Origin: Acidimicrobiaceae bacterium
GTDB lineage: Bacteria > Actinomycetota > Acidimicrobiia > Acidimicrobiales > JAUTXP01
Direction: 5' to 3'
DNA: 64,000 bases
Assembly (NCBI GenBank): GCA_030837965.1
Contig: JAUTXP010000058.1
Location: forward strand, 62,001 to 126,000
This document shows, piece by piece, positions 1-8,324 of this stretch (position 1 is the stretch's first letter; every line of letters begins with the position of its first letter). Below the pieces are notes generated by a model, which saw only the letters and a program-made list of their open reading frames with translations, did not search any database and was not told the origin of the DNA. The translations under genes were made by a program, and so were the position numbers.

Positions 1-1
1 C

Positions 2-415
2 CTCGACACCTTCGAGTGCGGCATCGCCTTGCAGGGCAGCGAGGTGAAGTCGATCAGGGACGGCAAGGTGCAGATGCGCGAGTCCTATGCGCGGGTGGAC
101 GGCGGCGAGGTGTGGCTGTTCGCCATGCACGTGTCGCCCTACGCCTTCGCCGCCGGGTTCGGGGCCCACGATCCCGACCGTCGGCGCAAGCTGCTGCTGC
201 ACCGGCGAGAGATCGAGGAGCTGGCGGCCCGCACCCAGCAGGAGGGGCTGACCCTGGTGCCGCTGTCCGTCTACTTCAAGGAAGGGCGGGCCAAGGTGGA
301 GCTGGGACTGGCCCGGGGCCGCAAGACGTACGACAAACGCCACGCCCTGGCCGAGCGGGACGCGGCGCGCGAGATGCAGCGGGCGACGCGGACGCGCAAC
401 CGGGGCGAGGACTAG
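2..415 (+). CDS. smpB: SsrA-binding protein SmpB (5' end cut by window edge)
   Basis: SmpB binds tmRNA and brings it to stalled ribosomes during trans-translation. The frame is open to the left edge, so roughly the first 25 residues are missing. The visible part starts LDTFECGIALQGSEVK, matching the family's conserved E-x-G-I-x-L-x-G-x-E-V-K-S block. It continues through LVPLSVYFKEGRAKVELGLARG and ends in the basic tail KTYDKRHALAERD that inserts in the mRNA channel. Its RNA partner ssrA lies 1.9 kb downstream on the same strand, the usual pairing. The internal TTG at 29 is not the start. Confidence 0.95.
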   Translation, partial: LDTFECGIALQGSEVKSIRDGKVQMRESYARVDGGEVWLFAMHVSPYAFAAGFGAHDPDRRRKLLLHRREIEELAARTQQEGLTLVPLSVYFKEGRAKVELGLARGRKTYDKRHALAERDAAREMQRATRTRNRGED

Positions 416-451
416 TCGAGGCCGAGGGCTAGGACTCGTCGAGGCCGGGGG

Positions 452-2047
452 CTAGGCCAGTTCGGGGACGGGCTGGCTCTGGTTGTCGGCCGCCTCGCCG
501 TGGTGCTTGGCCTGCTCGCCGTGGACGAGTGCGTGGGCCGGATGGTCGAGCCGGTTGGGCAGCAGGCGGAACACGAGCACGGACGCCACCGCGGCCACCA
601 TCGCCCCGACGAGAACGGCTTGGTGCATGGCGGACACGAACGAGGCCTTGGCCCCGTGCACGATCACGGCCGCCGCGGCCCGGTCGGTCATCTGACGGGC
701 CTGCTCCAATGCGCCGGGCAGGCCGCTGAAGGCCAGCGCCTTGCCCAGCGAGGGCAGGGGCGTGACCACCGGCTTGAGCGTGGTCTGGTAGTGCGAAGCC
801 ACCAGGCTGCCGAGCACGGCCACCCCAAGAGCGCCGCCGAGCTCGCGGGTGGTGTCGTTGACGGCCGACCCGACGCCCGCCTTGCCGAGCGGCAGGGCTG
901 ACATGATCGACGCCGTCGAGGGCGCGCTGGTCAGGCCCATGCCGACAGCAGTCAGCATCATGCTCAGGATCAGTTGCAGGTAGCCCGTGTCGATCTGGAA
1001 GCGGGCGATGAGCACGAGGCCCGCGGTGATGATGACCAGTCCGGTGGTGACCACGTTGCGCGTGCCGAAGCGCTCGGCCAGCCGGGCGCTGGTCGGGGCC
1101 ACGATCATGATCGTGACGGCCATCGGGAGGAGTCGGACGCCCGCTTCCAACGGCGAGTAGCCCAGCACGAGCTGGAGGTACTGGGTGATGAGGAAGAAGA
1201 GTCCGAAGAGGGCGAAGAAGGCGAAGCTGATGGACAGCGCGCCGCCGCTGAAGCTGCCGTTGCGGAAGAAGCGCAGGTCGAGCATGGGCTCGTCGTGGCG
1301 CAGCTCCCACCACGCGAACAGCAGCAGGAACGCGCCGCCCACGATGAAGAACAGCAGGGTCTCGGTGCTGGCCCAGCCCTTGGTCGGCGCTTCGATGATG
1401 CCGTAGAGCAAGGCGGACAGGCCGACGATCGAAAGGCCCGCGCCCACCAAGTCGAGCGGGGGCTGGCGGGGGTCGCGGGACGTGGGCACGAGGATGGCGC
1501 CGGAGATGGCGGCGGTGGCCACGATGGGGAGGTTGACGAAAAACACTGAGCCCCACCAGAAGTGCCCGAGCAGATAGCCGCTGATGATGGGCCCGAAGGC
1601 CGCGCCCGCGGCGGCCACGCCCGCCCACGCGCCGATGGCCCGTCCCCGCTCGTGGGGCGGGAAGACGTTGGTGAGGATGGAGAGGGTGGCGGGCATGACC
1701 AGCGAGGCGCCCACGCCCATGAGGGCCCGGCAGGCGATGACTTGGCCGCTGCTGTGGCTCAGGCCTGCGAGCAGCGAGCCGAGGCCGAAGATCCCGAGGC
1801 CCGCTTGCAGGGCGCCCTTGCGGCCGAAGCGGTCCCCGAGCGCGCCGCTGGTCAGCAGCAGGCCGGCGAAGACCAGGCCGTAGGCGGCGACCATCCATTC
1901 CAACTGCGTGTTGGATGCCCGCAGCTCACGGCCGAGGGTCGGCAGTGCCACGTTGAGGGTCGTGTTGCCCACGATGACCATGACCAGGCTGAGGCACAGC
2001 ACCAGCAGCGTCCACCAGCGGCGATTGTGAATCGTTTCTGCGTCCAT
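452..2047 (-). CDS. MFS multidrug exporter, DHA2 (14-TM, EmrB/QacA) type
   Basis: A 531-residue hydrophobic protein expected to export drugs or lipophilic compounds by proton antiport across the cytoplasmic membrane. Visible family marks are the N-terminal NTTLNVALPTLGRELRAS segment after TM1, GDRFGRKGALQAG (the MFS loop 2-3 motif A), and the antiporter motif C-like stretch around GVGASLVMPATLSIL. About 14 hydrophobic segments can be counted, which fits DHA2 rather than 12-TM families. The ATG at 2047 (MDAETIHNRRW) is preferred; the frame opens further to a TTG at 2062. It separates smpB from ssrA and is transcribed against them. The substrate cannot be told from sequence. Confidence 0.9.
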   Translation of the reverse strand: MDAETIHNRRWWTLLVLCLSLVMVIVGNTTLNVALPTLGRELRASNTQLEWMVAAYGLVFAGLLLTSGALGDRFGRKGALQAGLGIFGLGSLLAGLSHSSGQVIACRALMGVGASLVMPATLSILTNVFPPHERGRAIGAWAGVAAAGAAFGPIISGYLLGHFWWGSVFFVNLPIVATAAISGAILVPTSRDPRQPPLDLVGAGLSIVGLSALLYGIIEAPTKGWASTETLLFFIVGGAFLLLFAWWELRHDEPMLDLRFFRNGSFSGGALSISFAFFALFGLFFLITQYLQLVLGYSPLEAGVRLLPMAVTIMIVAPTSARLAERFGTRNVVTTGLVIITAGLVLIARFQIDTGYLQLILSMMLTAVGMGLTSAPSTASIMSALPLGKAGVGSAVNDTTRELGGALGVAVLGSLVASHYQTTLKPVVTPLPSLGKALAFSGLPGALEQARQMTDRAAAAVIVHGAKASFVSAMHQAVLVGAMVAAVASVLVFRLLPNRLDHPAHALVHGEQAKHHGEAADNQSQPVPELA

Positions 2048-2146
2048 TGAGGTGAGTCCCAATTTCGTTCGTCGGCTAACGGTTCTGGGGTGTCAAGCTA
2101 GCCGCGTCCGGCCATATTCCCGAAGCTCTTTCCGCCCACCCTGCGT

Positions 2147-2190
2147 CTGGAGGACATGGCCTGCGGATTCGGGGGGTCTATGTCCTCCAG
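2147..2190 (+). repeat. Dispersed 44-bp inverted-repeat element, copy 1
   Basis: An 11-bp perfect inverted repeat, CTGGAGGACAT at 2147-2157 and ATGTCCTCCAG at 2180-2190, encloses 22 bases. The same element lies in reverse orientation at 43416-43458, including the interior GGCCTGCGGAT. It sits between the divergent MFS and ssrA genes, about 80 bases before the tmRNA 5' end. It could be an operator, a small structured RNA or a REP-like repeat. Confidence 0.6.
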
Positions 2191-2269
2191 GTCCTCCAGC
2201 TCCTCCTGTCAGCGGGGCCCGTACGAGTGGGGGCGGCGGGGTGGGTACCATGGACGGGCACATTGACAA

Positions 2270-2619
2270 GGGGGTGACTGGCTTCGACTTCAGTCATCGA
2301 AGCGGAAGAAGCGAGCCGTGGTCTCCGGAGCCACGTTAAAGAGCCGGAACCAAAAACAAACGCCGACGACAACGTCGCGCTCGCTGCCTAAACCACAGCG
2401 ACGTCAGCCCGGCCCCGGTCCTGCGGGTCGGATGCTGACGCCATCTAGCAGGACTCACCTGACCGGCCTCGTCAACGGGCCGGACGGGGAAAACTCAGTT
2501 GACTGGGGCCTCGCACCGATGCCGGTGACGACGCGAGGCCCGAGACCCTTCCACCGGCTGCGCTCGGAGAAGTCCCGTTGAGAGGCCGAAGGACGCGGGT
2601 TCGATTCCCGCCACCTCCA
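2270..2619 (+). ncRNA. ssrA: tmRNA (transfer-messenger RNA)
   Basis: The tmRNA rescues stalled ribosomes and appends a degradation tag, working with SmpB. The 5' end GGGGGTGACTGGCTTCGAC pairs with the 3' CACCTCC at 2612-2618 to give a 7-bp acceptor stem with one G-U pair. A T-arm (GGTTCGATTCC) precedes it. The tag reading frame runs 2341-2391, EPEPKTNADDNVALAA then TAA. The ALAA end is diagnostic; the resume codon (GAG 2341) is inferred from spacing. CCA is not encoded: base 2619 (A) is followed by CT. The accessory island begins immediately after it. Confidence 0.95.
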
Positions 2620-3238
2620 CTCCGCTCGTCTTGTACCAACACCCCGATGCCGCGGCCGGGGTCAGCGCCGGCCCAGTTTCGCGGGTCGGGTAGCCCAGCC
2701 AGCGCCCGGAACGTGGACAGGATTCGCTGGCGGTGCCCGACCACAAGCTCGTGGACGAACGCCTGGGCGACCATCTTGCGCACCTCGTCCGGGGCGCTCT
2801 CGATAAGCGCCCGCAACTCGGCGTGCAGGGCCGACAACTGCTCTACAGACGGGACGTAGGCAGCGAGGGCCGACCGGCCAACCGCGTCTGCCGCCTCGGC
2901 CCGCCGCGCCCGCAGGCTCCCGGCCTGCCGCCGGAGTTCGTGAATGCGGCCGGCGAACATCTCCTCGGTCAGCCGCCCGTTCTCGAATGCGATCATGTAC
3001 CGCTCGATCGCCGCCTCGACGCGCCGCAGCTCGACGTCGAGCGCGGCCACCTCCTGCTCCGCCCGCTCCGCCGCCTGCTCGCCGTCGCCGGCGGTCGCCG
3101 CGATGGCTTCGCGGACGGCGTGGGGCTTGCCGTAGACATCGAGCAGGGCTGCGAGCACCGCCTCCTCCAACTCGTCCGCGCGGATCGGCTCGGCGTTGCA
3201 CGCGGCGGTGCCGTAGCGGTGGCGCGTCCAGCACCGGG
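2472..3238 (-). pseudogene. Large serine recombinase, C-terminal stump
   Basis: This is the tail of a large serine (phage or ICE type) site-specific recombinase; the catalytic and first DNA-binding domains are missing. What remains is the end of the zinc-ribbon region (ACNAEPIRADELEEAVLAAL) followed by a long charged coiled coil (EQEVAALDVELRRVEAAIER, MIAFENGRLTEEMF) and the tail RQRILSTFRALAGLPDPRN. The 5' part is removed at 3238 by the IS3-like element. There is no stop before the attachment site: the frame runs on antisense through the 3' end of ssrA to 2472. The coding sequence proper should end near 2640. It marks the left end of an element integrated at ssrA. Confidence 0.8.
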
Positions 3239-3284
3239 TGAACCGCCCCGGGTTTTGTGGAGGCTCCACACTCCACGAGAGAGG

Positions 3285-3614
3285 ATGGAGCCCATGGGAA
3301 CGACGAACAAGCACCCCGCCGAGCTGCGCGAGCGGGCGGTGCGGATGGTCCAGGAGTGGCGGGAGGCCCGGGGGCGCCCCGACGGGGGCTCGGCCGAGGT
3401 GGCGGACAAGCTCGGCGTGCACCCCTCGACCGTCCGCGAGTGGGTGCGGCGCAGCGAGGTCGACGGCGGCCGCCGCCCCGGCCTGACGGCGGACGAGCGC
3501 GCCCGCCTGGCCGCCCTCGAGCGGGAGAACCGCGAGCTGCGGCGGGCCAACGAGATCCTCAAGGCGGCGTCGGCTTTCTTCGCGCGGGAGCCCGGCCCGC
3601 GCCTGCCGAGGTGA
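3285..3614 (+). CDS. IS3-family transposase OrfA
   Basis: A 109-residue DNA-binding subunit of an IS3-type transposase. It has the family's N-terminal helix-turn-helix (ELRERAVRMVQEW, then KLGVHPSTVREWVRRSEVD) and the C-terminal leucine-zipper-like helix RLAALERENRELRRANEILKAAS that pairs OrfA with OrfAB. The ATG at 3285 (MEPMGTTNKH) follows GAGAG; the ATG at 3294 is an alternative. Its stop overlaps the GTG that opens orfB in the adjacent frame. It is intact, unlike orfB. Confidence 0.9.
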   Translation: MEPMGTTNKHPAELRERAVRMVQEWREARGRPDGGSAEVADKLGVHPSTVREWVRRSEVDGGRRPGLTADERARLAALERENRELRRANEILKAASAFFAREPGPRLPR

Positions 3615-4547
3615 GCGCCTTCGTCGAGGCGCACCGGGGACGGACCACCGCGGGCCTGCGCTGGGGGGCCGGGCCGGTCTGCGAGGCGCTCGCGGCCGCC
3701 CCGTCCAGCTACTACGCGGCCAGGGGGCCGCCCGCCGTGCGCCCGGCGCCTGCGCGACGAGGCGCTCAGGCCCGAGGTGCTGCGCGTGTCGAGGCCGACT
3801 ACCGCGCCTACGGGGCCCGCAAGGTGTGGCGCCGGCTCAGCCGCGAGGGCCACGCGGCGGCGCGCTGCACGGTCGAGCGCCTCATGCGCGAGATGGGCCT
3901 GGCGGGCCGGGTCCGGGGGCGCAGGGCCCGCACGACCACGGCGGACCCCGCCGCCGCCCGCCCGGCGGACCTGGTGGAGCGCCGCTTCGCGGCCCGCGCC
4001 CCCAACCGCCTCCGGGTGGCCGACATCACCTACGTCGCCACCTGGTCGGGCTTCGCCTACGCCGCGTTCGTGACGACGTGTTCTCGCGCCGGATCGTGGG
4101 CTGGAGGGTCTCCAACACGCTGCGGGCCGACCTGGCCCTCGACACGCGCTCGAGACGGCGGTCTGGAGCCGGCGGGGCGACGAGCTCGACGGCCTCGTGC
4201 ACCACAGCGACCGCGGGGTGCAGTACCTGTCCATCCGCTACACCGAGCGACTCGCGGCCGAGGGCGCGGTGGCGAGCGTGGGGTCCAGGGGCGACAGCTA
4301 CGACAACGCCATGGCGGAGTCGGTCATCGGGCTCTACAAGGCCGAGTTGATCACCGCCCGCGGACCGTGGCGCACTGTCGAAGACGTCGAGCCGGCCACC
4401 CTCGGCTGGGTCGACTGGTGGAACACGAGGCGCCTCCACTCGGCCATCGGCCATGTGCCGCCCGCCGAGTTGGAGGACGAGTGGCTGAAAGAGGCGGCCG
4501 CGGGAGAGACTCGCGAAGGGCGCGCCGCTGTATTGGCAGGCACGTAA
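3611..4547 (+). pseudogene. IS3-family transposase OrfB (rve/DDE), frameshifted
   Basis: Catalytic part of the transposase, spread over three frames. The order of recognisable pieces is SAFVEAHRGRTTAGLRW; a piece readable only in another frame as LRDEALRPEVLRV (about 3740-3785); EADYRAYGARKVWRRL; RVADITYVATW with the first catalytic Asp; then a shift near 4070 to DVFSRRIVGWRVSN, another near 4145, and HHSDRGVQY (second Asp) to SYDNAMAESVIGLYKAEL (Glu). All three DDE residues can be found but no continuous frame joins them. At least four single-base shifts are needed, so it is non-functional unless the bases are wrong. Confidence 0.85.
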
Positions 4548-4579
4548 CGAACAGCCTCCACAAAACCCGGGGCGGTTCA

Positions 4580-4642
4580 GACCTCTTCGACTGCCTGTTC
4601 GGCGACAACCCCGCCGAGCAGCAGGAGGGGGTGGCCGCATGA
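4580..4642 (+). pseudogene. 3' remnant of a gene truncated by the IS
   Basis: Immediately right of the IS an open frame encodes the last 20 residues of a protein, DLFDCLFGDNPAEQQEGVAA, with its stop overlapping the ATG of the next gene (ATGA). The overlap and the strong AGGAGG-type site within it suggest that it once formed an operon with the HTH gene. The rest of the gene was lost on the left side of the IS. Too little remains to name it. Confidence 0.55.
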
Positions 4643-4878
4643 GTCCCCGTGCAAGGCAGCCGCGCCTTTCGCTGGAGCCGCTCGTCGAGTGCTACGGCAA
4701 CGTCAGCACGCTCGCCCGCGCCCTCGGCGTCGAGCGAACCCAGGTTGCCCATTGGCGCAGCGACGGCCTGCCGGTCGAATCGGCTGACCGAATCGCCTGC
4801 TCGCTGGGCAAGCACCCGGCCGAGGTCTGGCCGGACTGGTATGGCCTCACCGTGCTCTTGGACGGGGAGGCCGCGTAA
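4639..4878 (+). CDS. Small helix-turn-helix protein, phage/ICE regulator type
   Basis: A 79-residue protein with a Cro/XRE-like helix-turn-helix: LEPLVECYGNVSTLARALGV then ERTQVAHWRSDGLP forms the turn and recognition helix. The following DRIACSLGKHPAEVWPDWY resembles excision or MerR-like regulators of integrated elements, with aromatic residues closing the fold. The ATG overlaps the stop of the truncated upstream frame and is preceded by AGGAGGGGG. It is probably a control gene of the integrated element; the DNA target is unknown. Confidence 0.7.
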   Translation: MSPRARQPRLSLEPLVECYGNVSTLARALGVERTQVAHWRSDGLPVESADRIACSLGKHPAEVWPDWYGLTVLLDGEAA

Positions 4879-4934
4879 GCGCAGCGCGGTCGACGGGCGG
4901 GAGGCTCTGCCTCCCGCCCGCAGCGCGTCACCCG

Positions 4935-5765
4935 TCAGTCCGGCGAAGGCACGAACCGCACCGACGGCCGCGGCCAGCGGGCGCGGGCGGCGGCGAACTC
5001 GGCAGCGATGCCGCCCCTCTCGGCCAGCAGCGACGCGAGCCGCCTTCGGGCGTCGTCCACGGCGTCAAGCGCGGCTTGCTGCGCCTCCTTCATGTCGGCG
5101 AACTCGCCGACCCGGCGCGACCTCGACGTGGAGATCCCGATGACGACCCGGTATGCCCCGTCCTGACTGCACCCTCGGGGCCAATCGATGACCCAGGCGT
5201 CGTCCACCAGCTCGCACAAGGCCGAGGGCTGACCCAGCAGCCGGCGGGCGAGTGGGCCGACCCGGCCGCTGTGCCGGCTCGCGTGCCTCCCGACATGGCA
5301 CAGGCGCATCACGTCCAAGACCTCGGCGTGGTCGGGCGACAGCCAGTCCTCCCACTGTGCCTCGACGACCCGTGCCCGCCGTCGGTTCTCGACTTCCTCG
5401 ACGGCGGACCAGTCGGTCACCCACGTCGTGCCGTCGGTGTGGAGGTACGCGACGGGGATGGCGGAGCAGCAGCGGACGGGTTTGCCGTCGCACTCGTACC
5501 ACCACCACCGGCGGGCGTAGAGGACGGGGCCGCGAGCGCGACGGAGCGCCCGCCGCAACGACCGCCACGACGGGCGTCGAGGCGGCAGGTCGCGCTCGTC
5601 CTCGGAGCCGTCGCGCGGGTCCTCACTGAAGTCGACAAAGAACGTCCGGCGGGGGATGAGACCCCAGCGCCGCGGCGCCCACGCCATCGGCGCATTTCGT
5701 AGGACGTAGTCGGGTGATGGTTCGACTTGTCCATTGGTTCGCCGCAGCTTGAGCACCAAACGCAC
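4935..5765 (-). CDS. Hypothetical protein, 276 aa
   Basis: No family recognised. The protein is soluble, rich in Arg and Trp, with a WWWYECDGKPVRCC segment around residue 87 and a regular C-terminal helix region (MKEAQQAALDAVDDARRRLASLL). No signal peptide or membrane segment is seen. The opening MRLVLKLRRTNGQ is reasonable, with MAWAPRRWGL as an alternative internal start. It is convergent with the HTH gene and lies in the accessory island with other orphan genes. The intact 828-bp frame and normal amino-acid mix support a real gene. Confidence 0.6.
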   Translation of the reverse strand: MRLVLKLRRTNGQVEPSPDYVLRNAPMAWAPRRWGLIPRRTFFVDFSEDPRDGSEDERDLPPRRPSWRSLRRALRRARGPVLYARRWWWYECDGKPVRCCSAIPVAYLHTDGTTWVTDWSAVEEVENRRRARVVEAQWEDWLSPDHAEVLDVMRLCHVGRHASRHSGRVGPLARRLLGQPSALCELVDDAWVIDWPRGCSQDGAYRVVIGISTSRSRRVGEFADMKEAQQAALDAVDDARRRLASLLAERGGIAAEFAAARARWPRPSVRFVPSPD

Positions 5766-5899
5766 CCCGCTGGCATTGCTGGAATCGGGTGTATGAGAGT
5801 TCGAGGTTGTTGCACATCGAACCTTCTCCCGTCACTTCGAGAGACCGTGCCAAGGAAAGGCTCAGGACGGAGAGCGCTCGAGACGGAGCAGCCCCAGGG

Positions 5900-6741
5900 T
5901 CAGTCGAGTGTCTGAAGGACATCCGATACTGCTTTGTCGATGTTGTGGTAGCCGTTCTGGTAGAGGAAGTCGCGGAGGAATACGCGCACGAGGTCCGGCG
6001 CGGGCCGCCTCACGTTCCAGTTTCCGGAGGGCTGCCGAGGCGTACCCAGTCGATGGGCAGAAGGCCTGCTGTTGCGAGCCCACGCGTGCAGGCGTCGCCC
6101 CAGGGAAGATCAACTCCTCCCACGAGAGGCTGCCGACGCCCCCAGCGCCGACGATCGTCGGGCTCACCGCGACGCCCCAGTCGAACCGCCGCCGGAAGCC
6201 GGGGATGCGGGAGCCGAACGCGGCGTCGTAGGAGTCGCTGCGGACAGCTTCGAGCAACTCGCAGGAGCACGGCAACGACGTCGAGCACAGATATCGAGAT
6301 CGGCCCTGGGTCCGGCCCGGTGGTCGGGATCGTCACGCACAGGTCGACCCGTCCGCCTGCGTGCGCCCAGGCATACCCATCCGCCGCCCCGTCTTCCGAC
6401 TCGAAGCGGACACCGTGCTCCGGTATCGAGAACACAGGCCGGTCGGGAAACATGCCCGTGAACTGTGACCGGACAAGCCGAATGGCGCAGTCCGGGTTGA
6501 CCTCTCGGCGGCGCAAGGAACGGTTCGGGGCACAGCACACGAGGACGCGGACCTGCGCGGTGGACGATGCCGCGGTCGTCGAGAGCCAGCCGCTCCCGGA
6601 AGTGATCGGGAGGTGGTCGGGCGTGGCACGCCGGCGTGCCCACGTGACGATCCGCTCCCCCCAGTTGACCATCGTGCCTACGACGACGGTGACGACTGCG
6701 CTTACGGCGGCGCTGACGGCGACGGTGTTCATGTTCACCAT
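5900..6741 (-). pseudogene. Membrane-anchored orphan protein, frameshifted
   Basis: Three adjacent minus-strand frames join into one sensible protein of about 280 residues. Frame 1 begins MVNMNTVAVSAAVSAVV, a single membrane segment, and continues through DRPVFSIPEHGVRFESEDG. Near 6275 the sequence continues in a second frame as CELLEAVRSDSYDAAFGSR to STGYASAALRKLERE. Near 6015 a third frame gives NVRRPAPDLVRVFLRDFLYQ to LQTLD and a stop at 5900. Two single-base shifts explain this. It has one N-terminal TM and a cytoplasmic or periplasmic domain of unknown family. It is either a decayed gene or two base-calling errors. Confidence 0.6.
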
Positions 6742-6850
6742 CGTCGTTGGGGGCGGTAGAAGTCCGCGGCATTTGCGACCCGGCTGGGGCTGAGGAACCA
6801 GTGCCGGCGCCCTTCGACCGCTCACCGTCGGGAAGCCATACCTTGGTCGA

Positions 6851-7072
6851 GTGTCCTTCTGGGTCTACGAGAACTGGCGGGCTCACGGCCACAGGGCGAC
6901 GATCCACCGAGGCTGCTGCGGACACTGCAACGAGGGCTCCGGTCAGCGGGGCAGCACACGACGTGACAACGGGAAGTGGCACGGACCCTTCTCGACGGCC
7001 TCCGAAGCCGACACCACGGCCAGGTCGACGGGGGCCGAGGTCCGCCGTTGCGGTTCCTGCAGTCCCGCCTGA
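6851..7072 (+). CDS. Small zinc-ribbon-like protein, 73 aa
   Basis: Starts with GTG (VSFWVYENWRAHGHRATIHR). Two pairs of cysteines, CCGHC near residue 22 and CGSC at the C-terminus, could bind one zinc. Between them lies NGKWHGPFSTASEA, a motif I associate with a widespread family of small accessory proteins of unknown function (family recollection, not a search). Two-cysteine-pair proteins of this size are often nucleic-acid binding, but nothing here proves it. It lies 36 bases before the nuclease-like gene and may be co-transcribed with it. Confidence 0.65.
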   Translation: MSFWVYENWRAHGHRATIHRGCCGHCNEGSGQRGSTRRDNGKWHGPFSTASEADTTARSTGAEVRRCGSCSPA

Positions 7073-7108
7073 GCCCAGCCGGCTTTCGCGGCCCAATAGC
7101 GTCAAGGC

Positions 7109-7999
7109 ATGACTATGTCGCAGACGGCCCATCCAGGGGCGTACGCGCCGCACCGGCGCGTGCCGTTAAAGGGCCACCCCTCCCTCGGAGAGAAGTGGGT
7201 CCAGAGGCTTCTCGCCGACGACCCCTCGCTGCTGGGGCTCGGCGACCTAGAGGTCCGAGACATGGAGCGGTCGCATCCGAGGGCGGGGCGCCTCGACATG
7301 CTCCTGTACGACCCCGAGACCAGCACGCGCTACGAGGTGGAGCTCCAGCTCGGTCCCACCGACGAGTCACACATCATCCGCACGATCGAGTACTGGGACA
7401 TCGAACGCCGGCGGTACCCGCAGTACGACCATGTCGGCGTGATCGTGGCAGAGGAGATCACGGCCCGCTTCTTCAACGTCATCGGCCTGTTCAACGGTTT
7501 CATCCCCCTCATCGCAGTCCAGATGTCTGCGATCGAGGTGGCGGGGGCGCTGACCGTGGTCTTCACCACGGTCCTCGACCGGAAGGTGCTCGGCGTTGAG
7601 GAGGAGGAAGAGGCCGACGAGCCTAGGGATCGGGCCTACTGGGAGCAGAAGGCGTCGCCTGCGACGCTCGCCATCGTGGACCGCCTGCTCAACGTTGCCC
7701 GCAGCGTGGAGCCGGGCATCGCCCTGAAGTACAACAAGAACTACATCGGCCTGGCCCGCTCCGGCATCGCCGCCAACTTCCTTACGTTCCGACCGAAGCG
7801 GCGCCACGTCATCTTCGAGGCGAAGATCCCTCGCAGCGAGGAGCTAACCCAGCGCCTGACCGACGCGAGCGTGGAAATGCTGACCTACAACTCGCGCTGG
7901 GGCTACTACAGGCTGAGCCTCACCGATCCGGACCTCGCAGAGCACGAGGAACTCCTCAAAGAGCTCGTCGCTATCGCACGCGATACCTACGGCGGTTGA
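7109..7999 (+). CDS. PD-(D/E)XK nuclease-like protein with DUF5655-like C-terminus
   Basis: A 296-residue protein. The N-terminal half carries a restriction-nuclease-like signature: GRLDMLLYD followed by RYEVELQLGPTDESHIIRT, i.e. Asp at residue about 53 and E-x-E/Q about 13 residues later, then YWDIERRRYPQYDHVGVIVAEE. The C-terminal part (LKYNKNYIGLARSG, FRPKRRHVIFEAKI) resembles the DUF5655 module often fused to such nucleases. No membrane segments. It probably acts on DNA; the presence of two HNH genes in the same island is compatible with a defence role, which is inference. Start MTMSQTAH at 7109. Confidence 0.75.
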   Translation: MTMSQTAHPGAYAPHRRVPLKGHPSLGEKWVQRLLADDPSLLGLGDLEVRDMERSHPRAGRLDMLLYDPETSTRYEVELQLGPTDESHIIRTIEYWDIERRRYPQYDHVGVIVAEEITARFFNVIGLFNGFIPLIAVQMSAIEVAGALTVVFTTVLDRKVLGVEEEEEADEPRDRAYWEQKASPATLAIVDRLLNVARSVEPGIALKYNKNYIGLARSGIAANFLTFRPKRRHVIFEAKIPRSEELTQRLTDASVEMLTYNSRWGYYRLSLTDPDLAEHEELLKELVAIARDTYGG

Positions 8000-8125
8000 T
8001 CCCCCCAGAGTTCACGGTTCGCGGTAGTGCGCCTCGGTCGCAGGTTCACGGCAATCTCGATAAGTCATGCCCGCCAGCGACGGCAATACCGAACCTATGT
8101 TCGCTGCCGGCGGTAATCTCGTCGC

Positions 8126-8254
8126 ATGGCACCGAAGATCAGCAGACGCCCGAAGAAGTCGCCGCCCCACTACCGGTCGGCGGTGACCGGGCGCTACGTC
8201 ACCAAGCACTACGCAGAGACTCACCCGAAGACAACGGTTCGGGAGTCCAAATAG
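8126..8254 (+). CDS. Small basic protein, 42 aa
   Basis: A short frame, MAPKISRRPKKSPP then HYRSAVTGRYVTKHYAETHP and TTVRESK. The RSAVTGRYVTK...HPKTTV pattern is a recurrent small-protein signature in bacteria, so this is probably a real gene despite its length. It is strongly basic; no function is known to me. It sits between the nuclease-like gene and the HNH gene. Confidence 0.6.
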   Translation: MAPKISRRPKKSPPHYRSAVTGRYVTKHYAETHPKTTVRESK

Positions 8255-8324
8255 CCGCGCCACGGCGCCGCGCGTCGCGGATTGGGCCACGTGCGTCGTC
8301 TACCGGCTCAACGGGGAGGTCGGA

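Larger units (their letters stand above)
3239..4579 (+). mobile_element. IS3-family-like insertion sequence, degenerate
   Basis: A 1341-bp element bounded by a perfect 27-bp inverted repeat, 3239-3265 and 4553-4579, both starting TGAACCGCCCCGGG from the outside. It holds orfA and orfB in the IS3 arrangement. OrfB carries several frameshifts, so the element is not autonomous. No direct target duplication flanks it: the left neighbour ends ACCGGG and the right begins GACCTC. The two flanks belong to different genes on opposite strands, which indicates a deletion starting from one IS end. Confidence 0.9.

Noticed and set aside
974-1549. Long plus-strand frames opposite the MFS gene and similar antisense frames elsewhere
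   Set aside because: High GC gives long open antisense frames; their Arg/Gly/Pro-rich or Glu/His/Gln-rich products have no domain features and mirror codon bias of the real genes.
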